Below, piece after piece: positions 8,789 through 17,378 of a stretch of 35,042 nucleotides of DNA. The translations under genes were made by a program, and so were the position numbers. Source of the stretch: Caryophanales bacterium UBA7581 (GTDB lineage: Bacteria > Bacillota_I > Bacilli_A > RFN20 > CAG-826); contig DLKT01000024.1 of NCBI GenBank assembly GCA_002477825.1, forward strand, positions 1-35,042. Direction: 5' to 3'. Below the pieces are notes generated by a model. The model searched no databases, was not told where the DNA came from, and saw nothing but the letters and a program-made list of their open reading frames with translations. The stretch's first letter is position 1; each line of letters starts with the position of its first letter.

Positions 8789-10662
8789 TGCTTTCTTATG
8801 AAGTAATTGTTGTGGGTGGTGGCCATGCTGGTATGGAAGCCGCAATGGCGAGCGCTCACATGGGAGCAAAGACACTCCTTTTATCTTTAAATATTAAAAT
8901 GATGTCCAATATGCCTTGTAATCCTTCAATCGGAGGATCAGCAAAAGGCATCGTTGTTCGTGAAGTCGATGCGCTAGGTGGTATGATGGGAATCGGTGCA
9001 GATCATGAGTATTTGCAAATGAAAATGTTAAATACTGGGAAAGGTCCCGGTGTCCAATGTCTAAGAGCGCAAGCCGATAAAAGAACCTATCCTGCTTATA
9101 TGCAGAGTTTAGCGTTAAACTGTGAAAATTTAACCGTAAAAGAAGGTATGGTGACCGAAATTCTTCATGACGATCATCATGTTTTTGGTGTGAAATTAAG
9201 TGATGGAACTTCTTATGAATCAAAAGCAGTTATTTTAACTACAGGGACTTATATGGAATCGCAAATTTTAGTGGGCCATACTTCTAGAAGTGCCGGACCT
9301 GATGGGGAAAAACCTTCTTTAGGTTTAAGCCCTTATTTAGCTAGTATGGGCATTCGTTTGTTCCGTTTAAAAACGGGAACTCCACCAAGAATTCAAACGG
9401 ATTCCATTGATTTTTCAAAAGCGGAACCGCAATATGGTACCCCAGGAAATTTAGCTTTTTCTTATACCACACATACCTTTAAACCTTTAGAAGAACAAGT
9501 CCCTTGTTATTTAATCTATACTACGCCAGAAACCCATCGAATCATTCAAGAAAACTTAAAAGAATCGGCAATGTATGGGGGAATGGTACATGGTATTGGT
9601 CCTCGTTATTGTCCAAGTATTGAAGATAAAATTGTGCGTTTTAAGGATAAACCACGGCATCAACTTTTCTTAGAGCCCGAGTCTTTACAAATGAATTCAA
9701 CTTATCTTCAAGGCTTTTCAACTTCTATGCCAGAATGGGTACAAGAAAAAATGATTCGTTCTCTTCCTGGATTAGAAAATTGTAAGATTTTAAAATACGC
9801 TTATGCGATTGAATATGACGCCATTGAACCTACGCAATTTGATAGTAGCTTAATGATTAAAGCGTGGCCCGGACTTTATGGGGCTGGTCAAATTGTCGGT
9901 ACTTCAGGTTATGAAGAAGCTGCCGGCTTAGGTATTATGGCTGGTATTAATGCTGTACTTCGTATTCGTGAACAAGAACCTTTTGTTTTAAGAAGAGATG
10001 AAGCTTATATTGGCGTTATGATTGATGATTTAGTGACAAAAGGAACCAAAGAACCTTATCGTTTACTTTCTTCTCGTGCCGAATATCGTTTGTTATTACG
10101 CCACGATAACGCTGATTTACGTTTAACGGAATATGGCCATCAACTGGGCTTAATTTCAGAAGAGCGATATCAAAAATTCGTCGATAAGAAGAAAGCCATT
10201 GAACAAATTTTAAAAATCCTTCACGAAACCTATTTAGGTACGGGAAAAGAATTAGAAAATTATTTAGTATCAATTGGCTATGAACCATTAAAAGGTGGTA
10301 TTTTAGCGTTAGAACTTTTAAGAAGACCGAATGTCAGTTATTTAGGTTTAAAACCTTTTATTCATGAATTAGATGATATTGAGCTTGATGAAGAAGGGAT
10401 TCATCAATTAGAAATCATGGTGAAATATGAAGGCTACATTGAAAAACAAAAAAAGGAAGCCTTAGAACTACAAAAATGGGAAGCTATTAAATTACCAGAT
10501 GATTTAGATTATCTTCATATGGATGGTTTAGCGTTAGAAGCAAGACAAAAACTTCACGATATCCATCCACGTACTTTATCACAAGCTTCTCGTATTAGTG
10601 GAGTAAATCCCGCTGATATCGCTATTTTATTAATGATGATAAAAAGGAGAGAAAATCTATGA
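8788..10662 (+). CDS. mnmG: tRNA uridine-5-carboxymethylaminomethyl modification enzyme MnmG (GidA)
   Basis: FAD-dependent enzyme which with MnmE modifies wobble U34 of several tRNAs. The 624-residue product has the N-terminal dinucleotide-binding motif VVGGGHAGMEAA (8-19), the family signatures NPSIGGSAKGIVVREVDALGG and GTSGYEEAAGLGIMAG, and the C-terminal helical domain with YEGYIEKQ. Length is normal. It starts in the stop codon of sufB and ends in an ATGA overlap with rsmG. Placing it behind sufB instead of mnmE is unusual. MnmE itself is not in the window. Confidence 0.97.
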   Translation: MLSYEVIVVGGGHAGMEAAMASAHMGAKTLLLSLNIKMMSNMPCNPSIGGSAKGIVVREVDALGGMMGIGADHEYLQMKMLNTGKGPGVQCLRAQADKRTYPAYMQSLALNCENLTVKEGMVTEILHDDHHVFGVKLSDGTSYESKAVILTTGTYMESQILVGHTSRSAGPDGEKPSLGLSPYLASMGIRLFRLKTGTPPRIQTDSIDFSKAEPQYGTPGNLAFSYTTHTFKPLEEQVPCYLIYTTPETHRIIQENLKESAMYGGMVHGIGPRYCPSIEDKIVRFKDKPRHQLFLEPESLQMNSTYLQGFSTSMPEWVQEKMIRSLPGLENCKILKYAYAIEYDAIEPTQFDSSLMIKAWPGLYGAGQIVGTSGYEEAAGLGIMAGINAVLRIREQEPFVLRRDEAYIGVMIDDLVTKGTKEPYRLLSSRAEYRLLLRHDNADLRLTEYGHQLGLISEERYQKFVDKKKAIEQILKILHETYLGTGKELENYLVSIGYEPLKGGILALELLRRPNVSYLGLKPFIHELDDIELDEEGIHQLEIMVKYEGYIEKQKKEALELQKWEAIKLPDDLDYLHMDGLALEARQKLHDIHPRTLSQASRISGVNPADIAILLMMIKRRENL

Positions 10663-11360
10663 ATTGGGACCAATTTAAAGAAGAATTAGCCAAAATTCAT
10701 CTTTCTTTATCCGACCATCAACTCGAACAATTTCAACAATACTTATCGCTTTTAAAAGAATGGAATGAAAAAATGAATTTAACAGCGATTATAGATGATG
10801 AAGAAATTATTGAAAAGCACTTCTATGATTCTTTAAAGTCAGCGGAAGTTTTTTCTTATGACGATCAATCTCTTTTAGACGTAGGTTCCGGTGCAGGATT
10901 TCCTGGGATTCCTTTAAAAATTATGTTTTCTGATTTATTTGTAACGCTTCTAGAACCAACCGGAAAAAGAGTAACGTTTTTAAATGAAGTGATTCATGCT
11001 TTGTCTTTAAAGCAAATTGTGACCGTGAATATGCGCGCAGAAGACTATGTTAAAGAAGCGCGTAGTTATTATGATATCGTGACCGCTCGAGCGGTAAGTC
11101 AACTTCCGCTTCTAGTGGAATTATGTGCACCTTTATTAAGAGTGAATGGCACTTTCATTGCTTTAAAAGGCATGAAAGGAAAAGAAGAACATTTCTTAGC
11201 GGCTCATGCTTTACAAGAATTATGTCTATCATTAGAACAAGAACAAGAATGGGAATTAGGTAAGGGAGACCACCGCATTAACTTGTTCTATAAAAAAGTA
11301 AAAGAAAATCAAATGAAATATCCTCGTCCATATGGACAAATGAAAAAGAAACCTTTATAG
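10659..11360 (+). CDS. rsmG: 16S rRNA (guanine-527-N7) methyltransferase RsmG (GidB)
   Basis: SAM-dependent methyltransferase acting on G527 of 16S rRNA; loss of it gives low-level streptomycin resistance in other bacteria. The 233-residue product has the SAM-binding loop LLDVGSGAGFPGIPLKI (about 72-88), the N-terminal WNEKMNLTAI motif, and VTARAVSQLPLLVELC. AAGGAGAG precedes the ATG, which overlaps the mnmG stop by 4 nt. The mnmG-rsmG-parA order is the ancestral arrangement near the firmicute origin. Confidence 0.96.
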   Translation: MNWDQFKEELAKIHLSLSDHQLEQFQQYLSLLKEWNEKMNLTAIIDDEEIIEKHFYDSLKSAEVFSYDDQSLLDVGSGAGFPGIPLKIMFSDLFVTLLEPTGKRVTFLNEVIHALSLKQIVTVNMRAEDYVKEARSYYDIVTARAVSQLPLLVELCAPLLRVNGTFIALKGMKGKEEHFLAAHALQELCLSLEQEQEWELGKGDHRINLFYKKVKENQMKYPRPYGQMKKKPL

Positions 11361-11391
11361 TGAATGCGTATAGTGTTTTAGGAGTATTAAA

Positions 11392-12168
11392 ATGTCGAAG
11401 ATTATTGCAGTGGCGAATCAAAAAGGTGGAGTTGCCAAAACCACAACTTCCATTAGTTTAGCATCCTCTCTTGTCAGTCTTGGGAAGAGAGTTCTTTTAA
11501 TTGACCTTGATCCACAAGGCAACGCCTCTCGTGGCGTAGGACTTGATATTGCTCTTTTAAGCAAAACCATTTTTGACGTTTTAAGTAAAAATAATGATAT
11601 CAATCGATTGATTAAAAGAACGGTGATGAAGAACTTAGATATCGTACCCGCTAACCTCAAATTAGCGTCTTTCGATAGTGCGTTATTAGGAAAAGAAGCG
11701 ACTACCTTTCTTTTAAAAAACGCCATTCAAACCTTAAAAAAAGAATATGATTACATTATTATTGATTGTCCACCAACACTAGGTATATTAAACGCGAATG
11801 CCTTTGCAGCGGCGCATTCCATCTTAATTCCAGTCCAATGTGAATACTTTGCATTAGAAGGAATAACCCAAATGTTAGGAGCGATTTCTAATATGCAAAA
11901 TTCGTATAATCCCGATTTAGAAATCGAAGGTTTTGTCTTTACGATGTTTGATCCTAGAAACAAAATGTCGATTGAAGTATCTTCAGAAATTCGTGGATTA
12001 TTTAAAGAAAAGACTTTCCAAACTACCATTCCTCGAAACATTCTTCTTCCAGAAGCGGCATCAAAAGGAATTCCCATTACCATATATAAACCGAAATCTA
12101 AAAGTAGCTTAGCGTATTTAGCTTTAGCTAGAGAATTGTTAGATAAAGAACAACAAAAACTTTTATAG
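11392..12168 (+). CDS. soj: ParA/Soj family chromosome partitioning ATPase
   Basis: Deviant Walker ATPase that binds nucleoid DNA dynamically; with ParB/Spo0J it drives origin segregation and, in Bacillus, controls DnaA. The 258-residue product has the deviant Walker A KGGVAKTTT (11-19), LIDLDPQGNAS, the Walker B region IIIDCPPTLG, and QCEYFALEG. It lies 31 nt after rsmG with a TTAGGAG site and no separate promoter. In Bacillus it is preceded by noc and followed by spo0J; here neither is present and the next gene is a carboxypeptidase. The ParB partner must be elsewhere, or the ATPase acts without it. Confidence 0.92.
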   Translation: MSKIIAVANQKGGVAKTTTSISLASSLVSLGKRVLLIDLDPQGNASRGVGLDIALLSKTIFDVLSKNNDINRLIKRTVMKNLDIVPANLKLASFDSALLGKEATTFLLKNAIQTLKKEYDYIIIDCPPTLGILNANAFAAAHSILIPVQCEYFALEGITQMLGAISNMQNSYNPDLEIEGFVFTMFDPRNKMSIEVSSEIRGLFKEKTFQTTIPRNILLPEAASKGIPITIYKPKSKSSLAYLALARELLDKEQQKLL

Positions 12169-12196
12169 TGAAAGGTTCAACGTTGTTCTTTTTTTT
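12145..12196 (+). terminator. Likely terminator of the suf-mnmG-rsmG-parA unit
   Basis: A 10-bp stem AAAGAACAAC (12145-12154) / GTTGTTCTTT (12182-12191) runs into an eight-T tract. The 5' arm lies inside the last codons of parA and the loop is long (27 nt), which lowers confidence. Confidence 0.55.
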
Positions 12197-12231
12197 ATGC
12201 CTTTTTCATTTATTGAAATGAGGTGGAAATC

Positions 12232-13242
12232 ATGCAAATTTTTAAAATACTTCTTTTATTTTTTTATCTTTTTTCTGTAAATAAAATGCCGGTTTCCACC
12301 AAACCTGCTTGGGCAAGATCTTATGTCATCATGGAACAAACACGTGGTGAAGTTTTAGAAGGAAAAGATATTCATTTATCAAGAAGTGTGGCTTCCATTT
12401 CTAAAATTATGACAGCGATTGTTGCAATTGAAAGCGAAACCCTCTTTCAAGTGGTAAAAGTAGGTGACGAAATCGATGAAGTGGTGGGCAGTTCTTTATA
12501 TTTAGAAAAAGGAACCGAAATCCGCATGATTGATTTAGTTTATGGTTTGTTATTAAGAAGCGGCAATGATGCGGCAATGATTATCGCAAAAAATGTTGGT
12601 GGCGAAGTTGAAAAGTTCGTAGAGATGATGAACCAAAAAGGAAAAGAAATTGGAATGAACCATACCACCTTCCATAATCCGCATGGCCTTGATATCAATG
12701 AAGAAGGCAATATTTCTTGCGCTTATGATATGGCACTTTTGATGCGTTATTGTTTAGAAAATGAATGGTTTCAAGAAATTAATGGAACGAAAAGCTATCA
12801 TTGTCCTAATATCGGCACATGGAGAAATAAGCATCGATTGTTACAAAATTATGAATATTGTATCGGTGGTAAAACTGGTTTTACTTCTAAAGCAAGAAGA
12901 ACTTTAGTATCATCGGCAAAAAAAGATGGCCTTCAACTCATTTGTGTGACGTTAGATTGCGGTGGCGATTTTTCTTTTCATCGTCAGTTATTTGAATCGT
13001 ACTTTCAAAGGTTTGAAGGACTACCTTTATTAGAAAAAGGAAATAACTATATTAATGATTACGTGTTTTATACGAAAAAAAGTTATACCATCTTTATTCC
13101 TAAAGAAAAAGCCCATCATTTGTTAATTATATATGCCTTAGATGTGGATCGAAAAACGATTACATTTCGCATTGTCTATCAAGATGCAACGGAAGATGTT
13201 TATGGACCTTTTTCCATTGAAAGTTTTCAAAAAATAAAGTAG
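12232..13242 (+). CDS. dacB: D-alanyl-D-alanine carboxypeptidase, DacB/DacF type
   Basis: Serine DD-carboxypeptidase (low-molecular-weight penicillin-binding protein) that trims peptidoglycan stem peptides. The 336-residue product has a hydrophobic N-terminal signal (about 3-16) and all three active-site motifs: SISK (Ser55, Lys58), SGN (110-112), and KTG (214-216). The reading frame also offers a GTG at 12223, but GAGGTG at 12220-12225 favours the ATG at 12232. It is followed by spmA and spmB as in the sigma-E-controlled dacB-spmA-spmB operon of B. subtilis, so a role in spore cortex maturation is likely. It is shorter than B. subtilis DacB (382 residues). Confidence 0.9.
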   Translation: MQIFKILLLFFYLFSVNKMPVSTKPAWARSYVIMEQTRGEVLEGKDIHLSRSVASISKIMTAIVAIESETLFQVVKVGDEIDEVVGSSLYLEKGTEIRMIDLVYGLLLRSGNDAAMIIAKNVGGEVEKFVEMMNQKGKEIGMNHTTFHNPHGLDINEEGNISCAYDMALLMRYCLENEWFQEINGTKSYHCPNIGTWRNKHRLLQNYEYCIGGKTGFTSKARRTLVSSAKKDGLQLICVTLDCGGDFSFHRQLFESYFQRFEGLPLLEKGNNYINDYVFYTKKSYTIFIPKEKAHHLLIIYALDVDRKTITFRIVYQDATEDVYGPFSIESFQKIK

Positions 13243-13250
13243 GTGAAATC

Positions 13251-13841
13251 ATGAACCGTGTATGGATAGGAATTATTATTCTTTCTTTAGTTTATGGAAT
13301 TTCAACAGGTAGGGTAGAAGCGATATCTAACGCTATATTAGCGTTACCGATGAAGGGCTTTACGCTTTGTATCACTTTAGTGATGTCGGCTTGCTTCTGG
13401 ACAGGGATTATGAATATTATGCTAGAATCAGGAGTCATTGGTTGGGTGGCTAAAGCGCTCGATCCTTTATTACGCTTAATTATGCCGAATTTAAAAGATG
13501 AAGAAGCCAAAAAATACATTTCTTCTAATATAGCAGCGAATATGTTTGGTTTAGGTTTTGCTGCGACTCCAAGTGGATTAAAAGCGATGAAAAGATTAAA
13601 AGCTATTTCTCTAGAAGAAGAGCATGTCGCGAGTGACGAAATGATTACCTTTTTAGTTTTAAATACGGGAGGCGTAACGTTAATTCCTACGAGTGTATTA
13701 GCCATTCGTCAAGCAGCGGGGTCCACCAATCCCGCAGATTTTGTATTCTTAGCGATTATTTCAACCATGCTTGCTTGTGTAGTGGGGTTATTATCGGACC
13801 GTTTTTTTAGAAATCAAAGAAATAAAAGGAAAAAGATATGA
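13251..13841 (+). CDS. spmA: Spore maturation protein SpmA
   Basis: Integral membrane protein of the nucleoside-recognition (Gate) domain family, needed in B. subtilis for spore core dehydration. The 196-residue length equals that of B. subtilis SpmA. Visible features are four to five hydrophobic segments and family stretches such as NIAANMFGLGFAATPSGLKAM and VLNTGGVTLIPTSVLAIR. It begins 8 nt after the carboxypeptidase gene and ends in an ATGA overlap with spmB. Confidence 0.93.
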   Translation: MNRVWIGIIILSLVYGISTGRVEAISNAILALPMKGFTLCITLVMSACFWTGIMNIMLESGVIGWVAKALDPLLRLIMPNLKDEEAKKYISSNIAANMFGLGFAATPSGLKAMKRLKAISLEEEHVASDEMITFLVLNTGGVTLIPTSVLAIRQAAGSTNPADFVFLAIISTMLACVVGLLSDRFFRNQRNKRKKI

Positions 13842-14356
13842 TAAAACTAACGATTTTCTTTGTACCAGCACTGATTATTTTGGCAATTGTTAGTGCCATC
13901 GTCAAAAAGAAAAATGCTTATAGCGCATTTATTCAAGGCTCCAAAGAAGGATTAAATCTATTTAAAGAAGTTTTTCCTAGTGTAATTGCTATGCTATTAG
14001 CGGTTACGTTATTAGATTCTTGTGGTTTATTAGATGATTTAGCGCTCTTACTTGAAAGAACTTTTCCCCAGATTAAGATGATAAAGGATGTTGTTCCGAT
14101 GTTAATTTTTCGACCGATTTCAGGATCCGCTTCTTTAGCAGTTCTTCAAAACGTATGTACCAAAGGTCCTGATTCTTTATCTTGTAAAATTGTTTCTACC
14201 ATACAAGGAAGTACCGACACAACATTATACGTTTTAGCACTTTACTTTTCTACTGTAGGAATTACTTCATGGCGACATGCTTTAAAATCAGGCTTAATTG
14301 CGGATGCTGTGGGTATGTTAACCGCAATTATTTTATCATTAATTTTTTTGAAATAA
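13838..14356 (+). CDS. spmB: Spore maturation protein SpmB
   Basis: Partner of SpmA in spore core dehydration, also a Gate-domain membrane protein. The 172-residue product carries SKEGLNLFKEVFPSVIAMLLAV, RPISGSASLAVL and STIQGSTDTTLYVLALYF, all typical of SpmB. The ATG overlaps the spmA stop by 4 nt, indicating coupled synthesis. Length is close to the B. subtilis protein. No clear terminator follows. Confidence 0.93.
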   Translation: MIKLTIFFVPALIILAIVSAIVKKKNAYSAFIQGSKEGLNLFKEVFPSVIAMLLAVTLLDSCGLLDDLALLLERTFPQIKMIKDVVPMLIFRPISGSASLAVLQNVCTKGPDSLSCKIVSTIQGSTDTTLYVLALYFSTVGITSWRHALKSGLIADAVGMLTAIILSLIFLK

Positions 14357-14431
14357 TTGAAAAATGGAATATTTTTACGACATTAGGCCAAGAATGTAAA
14401 AATAATCCATCTATTTTTTGATAAAAAATAA

Positions 14432-14460
14432 TTGACAATTTTTTTGAATTTTGCTAATCT
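14432..14460 (+). promoter_or_regulatory. Sigma-A promoter of the beta-repeat surface protein
   Basis: Perfect TTGACA (14432-14437), 17-nt spacer, TAATCT (14455-14460). This separates the surface protein gene from the spm operon. Confidence 0.8.
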
Positions 14461-14492
14461 TTCGTATGCTTTTAAGCGAAGGAGGAAATTTT

Positions 14493-16316
14493 ATGAAAAA
14501 ATTAGCAAAAATTTGTACGTTATTTGGACTTGCATTGACTGCCACAGCTTTTGTAGAAATCACCCCTGCTTCCACAAAAATTGCGCATGCAGAAGATACG
14601 ACTACAGAGTATGTAGCAGAGGATGGAGATGGAAATAAGTACGCGAGTATTTATGATATTTATGTAGATGATCATACATCTTCTTCTATCAAACTCTTAA
14701 GCGATGTATATTTGACACATCGTTTGTCATTTGGAAGTGGCATTGAAACATTTGATTTTAATGGTCACACGGTTTATGTTACAAGCGATTACAAAAATTT
14801 AAATTCAAATGAACAAGCAGCCTTTTATTTTGAATATGCAAGAGATGCAGTTCAAATCGTCGATATGGTTGGCGGTGGTGGTATTAACACTGTCATTGAT
14901 GGCTACGAAGGTTATATTCCTTGTTTCTACACTTATAACATGTGGCTTACCTTAAACATTCAAGGTGGTACTTATGTTGGACAAGGTGAAATTGCTTATT
15001 CCGAAAAAGGTGATATCAACATTTATGGTGGCTCTTATGAAGTTGAAGTAGTAAATGAAGAAGCGGGTAATCAATATTTATTAAACTGCTATGATGCTTA
15101 TGCTGGAGGATTAGCAAATATTAAAGTATATGGTGGAACTTTTAAAAACTACAATCCAGCTACGGATGGTAATGATGGTTCTTATTTAGCATCTGGTTAT
15201 GTTTTATCCGTAAAATATACTGATGATGGTTATGAAACCGTTGCTTCGGAAACTGCGCCTACCACCGATCAAGTTTCAATTAATGGAACTTATTATGCAA
15301 CTTTAAATGATGCTCTTAAACAAGTAAAAAGTGGTGAAACCATTGTATTCAATGAAGCTGCCGCAACCGATGGCGTAATTGAAGGTCCAGGAATTCAAAT
15401 TACTGCGGGACACAATCTCACAATTGATTTAAATGGTTTAACTTATGAAATCAATAATGGTATGACAGGATCAACAGGTTCTAAAACCAATGGCTGGCAT
15501 TTATTAAAAGGTTCTGATATTACTATCAAAAATGGTACATTAACAAAGACAGTTCATTATGAAAATGGTACAATGCTTATTCAAAACTATAGTAACTTAA
15601 CTTTAGATAATGTAAAACTTATTGGCGATGACAATGTTAAATATGTTTTATCTAGTAACCATGGTAATATCGTTTTAAAAAATAATACAGAAATCACTGC
15701 AATTGGAGATAATATAGCGGTAGATATTTGCTACTGGATGAATTCATCTTATATAGATGGTGTTAGCTTAACAATTGAAGATAGTTCTGTAAAGATTAAT
15801 GGTACAGTGGATTTCTATGCTTATGGCGGACAAATCACGGAAGAGAATAAAGACAATATGAAGATTACCATTCCTAATGATTATACTTTAACATTAGCTG
15901 ATGGACTTCAACTTGTTTCTTCAGAAGATGGCACTACGCAAGAAGTCATAAGAACTTCCATTTATAATGCTCAACAATTTGCCAAAGAATGGAAAGCTGC
16001 TCGTGAAGTTGAAGGCGGATTATGTGGTTTAGTTGGCACAAGTGATATGACAGAATTACTGAATGAATACGATGCTTTAGATTCAGAAGGTAAATCATAT
16101 TTAGCTTCAGTAGAAGATGCAGATGGTTGCACAATTAGCGAGTCTATTGCTTACTTTAAGACCATTCATGAAGCAAAAACCAATACGACACAAAATAGTA
16201 ATCGTTTCTTACCAACTAACTCGGTAAAAACCATTCAACCGATTATTATAATTACAGTATTAGGTTTATTATCAATTGTGGCATATTACTTTATCCAAAA
16301 AAGAAAAAATGCCTAA
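14493..16316 (+). CDS. Cell-surface protein with beta-helix-like repeats and C-terminal membrane anchor
   Basis: The 607-residue product has a signal peptide (likely cleavage after AHA, residue 33), Gly-rich repeats such as NIQGGTYVG, NIYGGSYEV and VYGGTFKN, and later NGT/NLTLDNV stretches, suggesting a right-handed beta-helix. A small module with one Cys (about 490-560, containing AQQFAKEW and NEYDALDSEGKSYL) precedes a C-terminal TM segment and the basic tail QKRKNA. The anchor is preceded by FLPTNS, which is like but not equal to LPXTG. AAGGAGG at 14479-14485 selects the ATG at 14493; an in-frame ATG at 14451 lies within the promoter. Probably an adhesin or glycan-binding protein; function not established. 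Gly/Asn-rich repeats are low complexity, so remote matches would need care. Confidence 0.75.
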   Translation: MKKLAKICTLFGLALTATAFVEITPASTKIAHAEDTTTEYVAEDGDGNKYASIYDIYVDDHTSSSIKLLSDVYLTHRLSFGSGIETFDFNGHTVYVTSDYKNLNSNEQAAFYFEYARDAVQIVDMVGGGGINTVIDGYEGYIPCFYTYNMWLTLNIQGGTYVGQGEIAYSEKGDINIYGGSYEVEVVNEEAGNQYLLNCYDAYAGGLANIKVYGGTFKNYNPATDGNDGSYLASGYVLSVKYTDDGYETVASETAPTTDQVSINGTYYATLNDALKQVKSGETIVFNEAAATDGVIEGPGIQITAGHNLTIDLNGLTYEINNGMTGSTGSKTNGWHLLKGSDITIKNGTLTKTVHYENGTMLIQNYSNLTLDNVKLIGDDNVKYVLSSNHGNIVLKNNTEITAIGDNIAVDICYWMNSSYIDGVSLTIEDSSVKINGTVDFYAYGGQITEENKDNMKITIPNDYTLTLADGLQLVSSEDGTTQEVIRTSIYNAQQFAKEWKAAREVEGGLCGLVGTSDMTELLNEYDALDSEGKSYLASVEDADGCTISESIAYFKTIHEAKTNTTQNSNRFLPTNSVKTIQPIIIITVLGLLSIVAYYFIQKRKNA

Positions 16317-16340
16317 TTCAATTTCTTAGTAAAATTTTCA

Positions 16341-16372
16341 AAAGATGAGGTTTCATAATCTCATCTTTTTTT
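16341..16372 (+). terminator. Intrinsic terminator of the surface protein gene
   Basis: Perfect 9-bp stem AAAGATGAG / CTCATCTTT with a 10-nt loop, followed by a seven-T tract. Confidence 0.92.
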
Positions 16373-16451
16373 ATGTTAATATAAGAAGTAACAGAAAGTA
16401 ACGTGAAAATTGTCTAATCGTTTTATAAAGTAAAAGTGGGAGGGATCATTC

Positions 16452-17174
16452 ATGAAAGAATTCAATGAAATACTGCAAGAAAAAAGAAAAGAGAAGGGGA
16501 TTACCCAAGAAGAATTAGGGGCGATAGTTCATGTTTCTCGTAGTGCCATTGCTAAATATGAAAATGGTCTTGGTTTACCAAGTGAAGAAGTGATTCAACT
16601 TTTACTTCATTATTTTGAAATGACAAGAGAAGAATTATTTCCTCAAAAAGAAAGTACAAATCAATTGGTTGAAAAGAATAAAACCATACATCGTCAAAAG
16701 AAAACGATTATAGGAATCAGTGCACTGTTAAGTATTTCAATTCTTGCTTTGGCAGGAATCGGGATTTCAAAAATTGCAAAAGATGCTTCTTCTGGTGGAC
16801 TCATCGTTTTAAAAGCTAGTCAACTAGATACAAAATATTACACACAATCAAGAAAGTTCAAAGCCTATGAAAAAGAATTTGGTTACCGAAATGTGAAACG
16901 AAATGAAAATAATGAATTTGTTTTAGCTGCGGGCGGTCAAATATGGAGTTATGATGGAAGACTTGATTATTTAATGGGGTATTATCATGCAGAAGGAACC
17001 TCACTTTACGTTTATGAAACTCCGCAGAACGCGACTAAAATAGAATATCTTTTTCAAAGTGAAGGTAAATATTGTTTTAATCCATCGATGTATCCATATT
17101 CTACCTATCAATTTGTGATTACGAATGAATCCGAAAATGAAATTAATATTGGATTTATTGAGTTTTGGTGTTAA
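16452..17174 (+). CDS. XRE-family regulator with a transmembrane segment and extracytoplasmic domain
   Basis: The 240-residue product begins with an XRE/Cro-type helix-turn-helix (about residues 5-60, including GITQEELGAIVHVSRSAIAKYE). A linker is followed by one TM helix (about 84-107) and a C-terminal portion of about 130 residues that should lie outside the membrane. This layout suggests a one-component membrane-bound regulator that senses an external signal. GGAGGG precedes the ATG. The target is unknown; the neighbouring surface protein gene or itself are candidates. Two AAGTAAC direct repeats spaced 10 bp apart lie upstream at 16386 and 16396. Confidence 0.82.
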   Translation: MKEFNEILQEKRKEKGITQEELGAIVHVSRSAIAKYENGLGLPSEEVIQLLLHYFEMTREELFPQKESTNQLVEKNKTIHRQKKTIIGISALLSISILALAGIGISKIAKDASSGGLIVLKASQLDTKYYTQSRKFKAYEKEFGYRNVKRNENNEFVLAAGGQIWSYDGRLDYLMGYYHAEGTSLYVYETPQNATKIEYLFQSEGKYCFNPSMYPYSTYQFVITNESENEINIGFIEFWC

Positions 17175-17176
17175 TC

Positions 17177-17204
17177 TTGCAATCCATAAAAAAAGTTTTA
17201 TAAT
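17177..17204 (+). promoter_or_regulatory. Sigma-A promoter of the FMN riboswitch-ribU transcript
   Basis: TTGCAA (17177-17182), 16-nt spacer, TATAAT (17199-17204). The start site would be about 17211, right at the 5' edge of the aptamer. Confidence 0.75.
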
Positions 17205-17211
17205 AGAAATG

Positions 17212-17315
17212 CTTCAGGATTGGGTGCAATTCCCTCCCGGCGGTAAACCCCGCGAGCCTAAAAAGGTTGAACTAGTGAAATTCTAGTGGCGACAGTAAAG
17301 TCTGGATGAAAGAAG
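17212..17315 (+). promoter_or_regulatory. FMN riboswitch (RFN element)
   Basis: The conserved RFN core is visible in order: CTTCAGGATTGGGTGCAATT, then CCGGCGGTAAACCCCGCGAG, a variable hairpin with AACTAG/CTAG, then GGCGACAGTAAAGTCTGGAT and GAAAGAAG closing P1 with the initial CTTC. The 3' strand GGATGAAA (17303-17310) is complementary to TTTCATCC (17334-17341), which overlaps the terminator 5' arm, so FMN binding should release the terminator and shut off ribU. This is the classic off-switch design. Confidence 0.95.
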
Positions 17316-17337
17316 TTTTTTATTTTCTTTCATTTTC

Positions 17338-17359
17338 ATCCTGGAGACAGGATTTTTTT
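17338..17359 (+). terminator. Riboswitch-controlled terminator
   Basis: Stem ATCCTG-GAGA-CAGGAT followed by a T-tract, placed just before the ribU RBS. Confidence 0.88.
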
Positions 17360-17378
17360 ATGAAAAGGAATGATAAAA

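Noticed and set aside
11361..12231. parS site or ParB gene expected beside parA
   Set aside because: No TGTTCCACGTGAAACA-like sequence or ParB-like frame was found by eye.
12197..12231. Sporulation sigma-E promoter ahead of the dacB-like gene
   Set aside because: Expected from the B. subtilis operon, but no sequence close to the -35/-10 consensus is visible in the short gap.
14400..14431. AT-rich inverted repeat (ATTTTTT / AAAAAAT) as terminator of the spm operon
   Set aside because: The stem is pure A-T and lacks a following U-tract, so termination is not supported.
16190..16316. Canonical LPXTG sortase signal
   Set aside because: The sequence is LPTNS, lacking the TG; reported only as a non-canonical motif.
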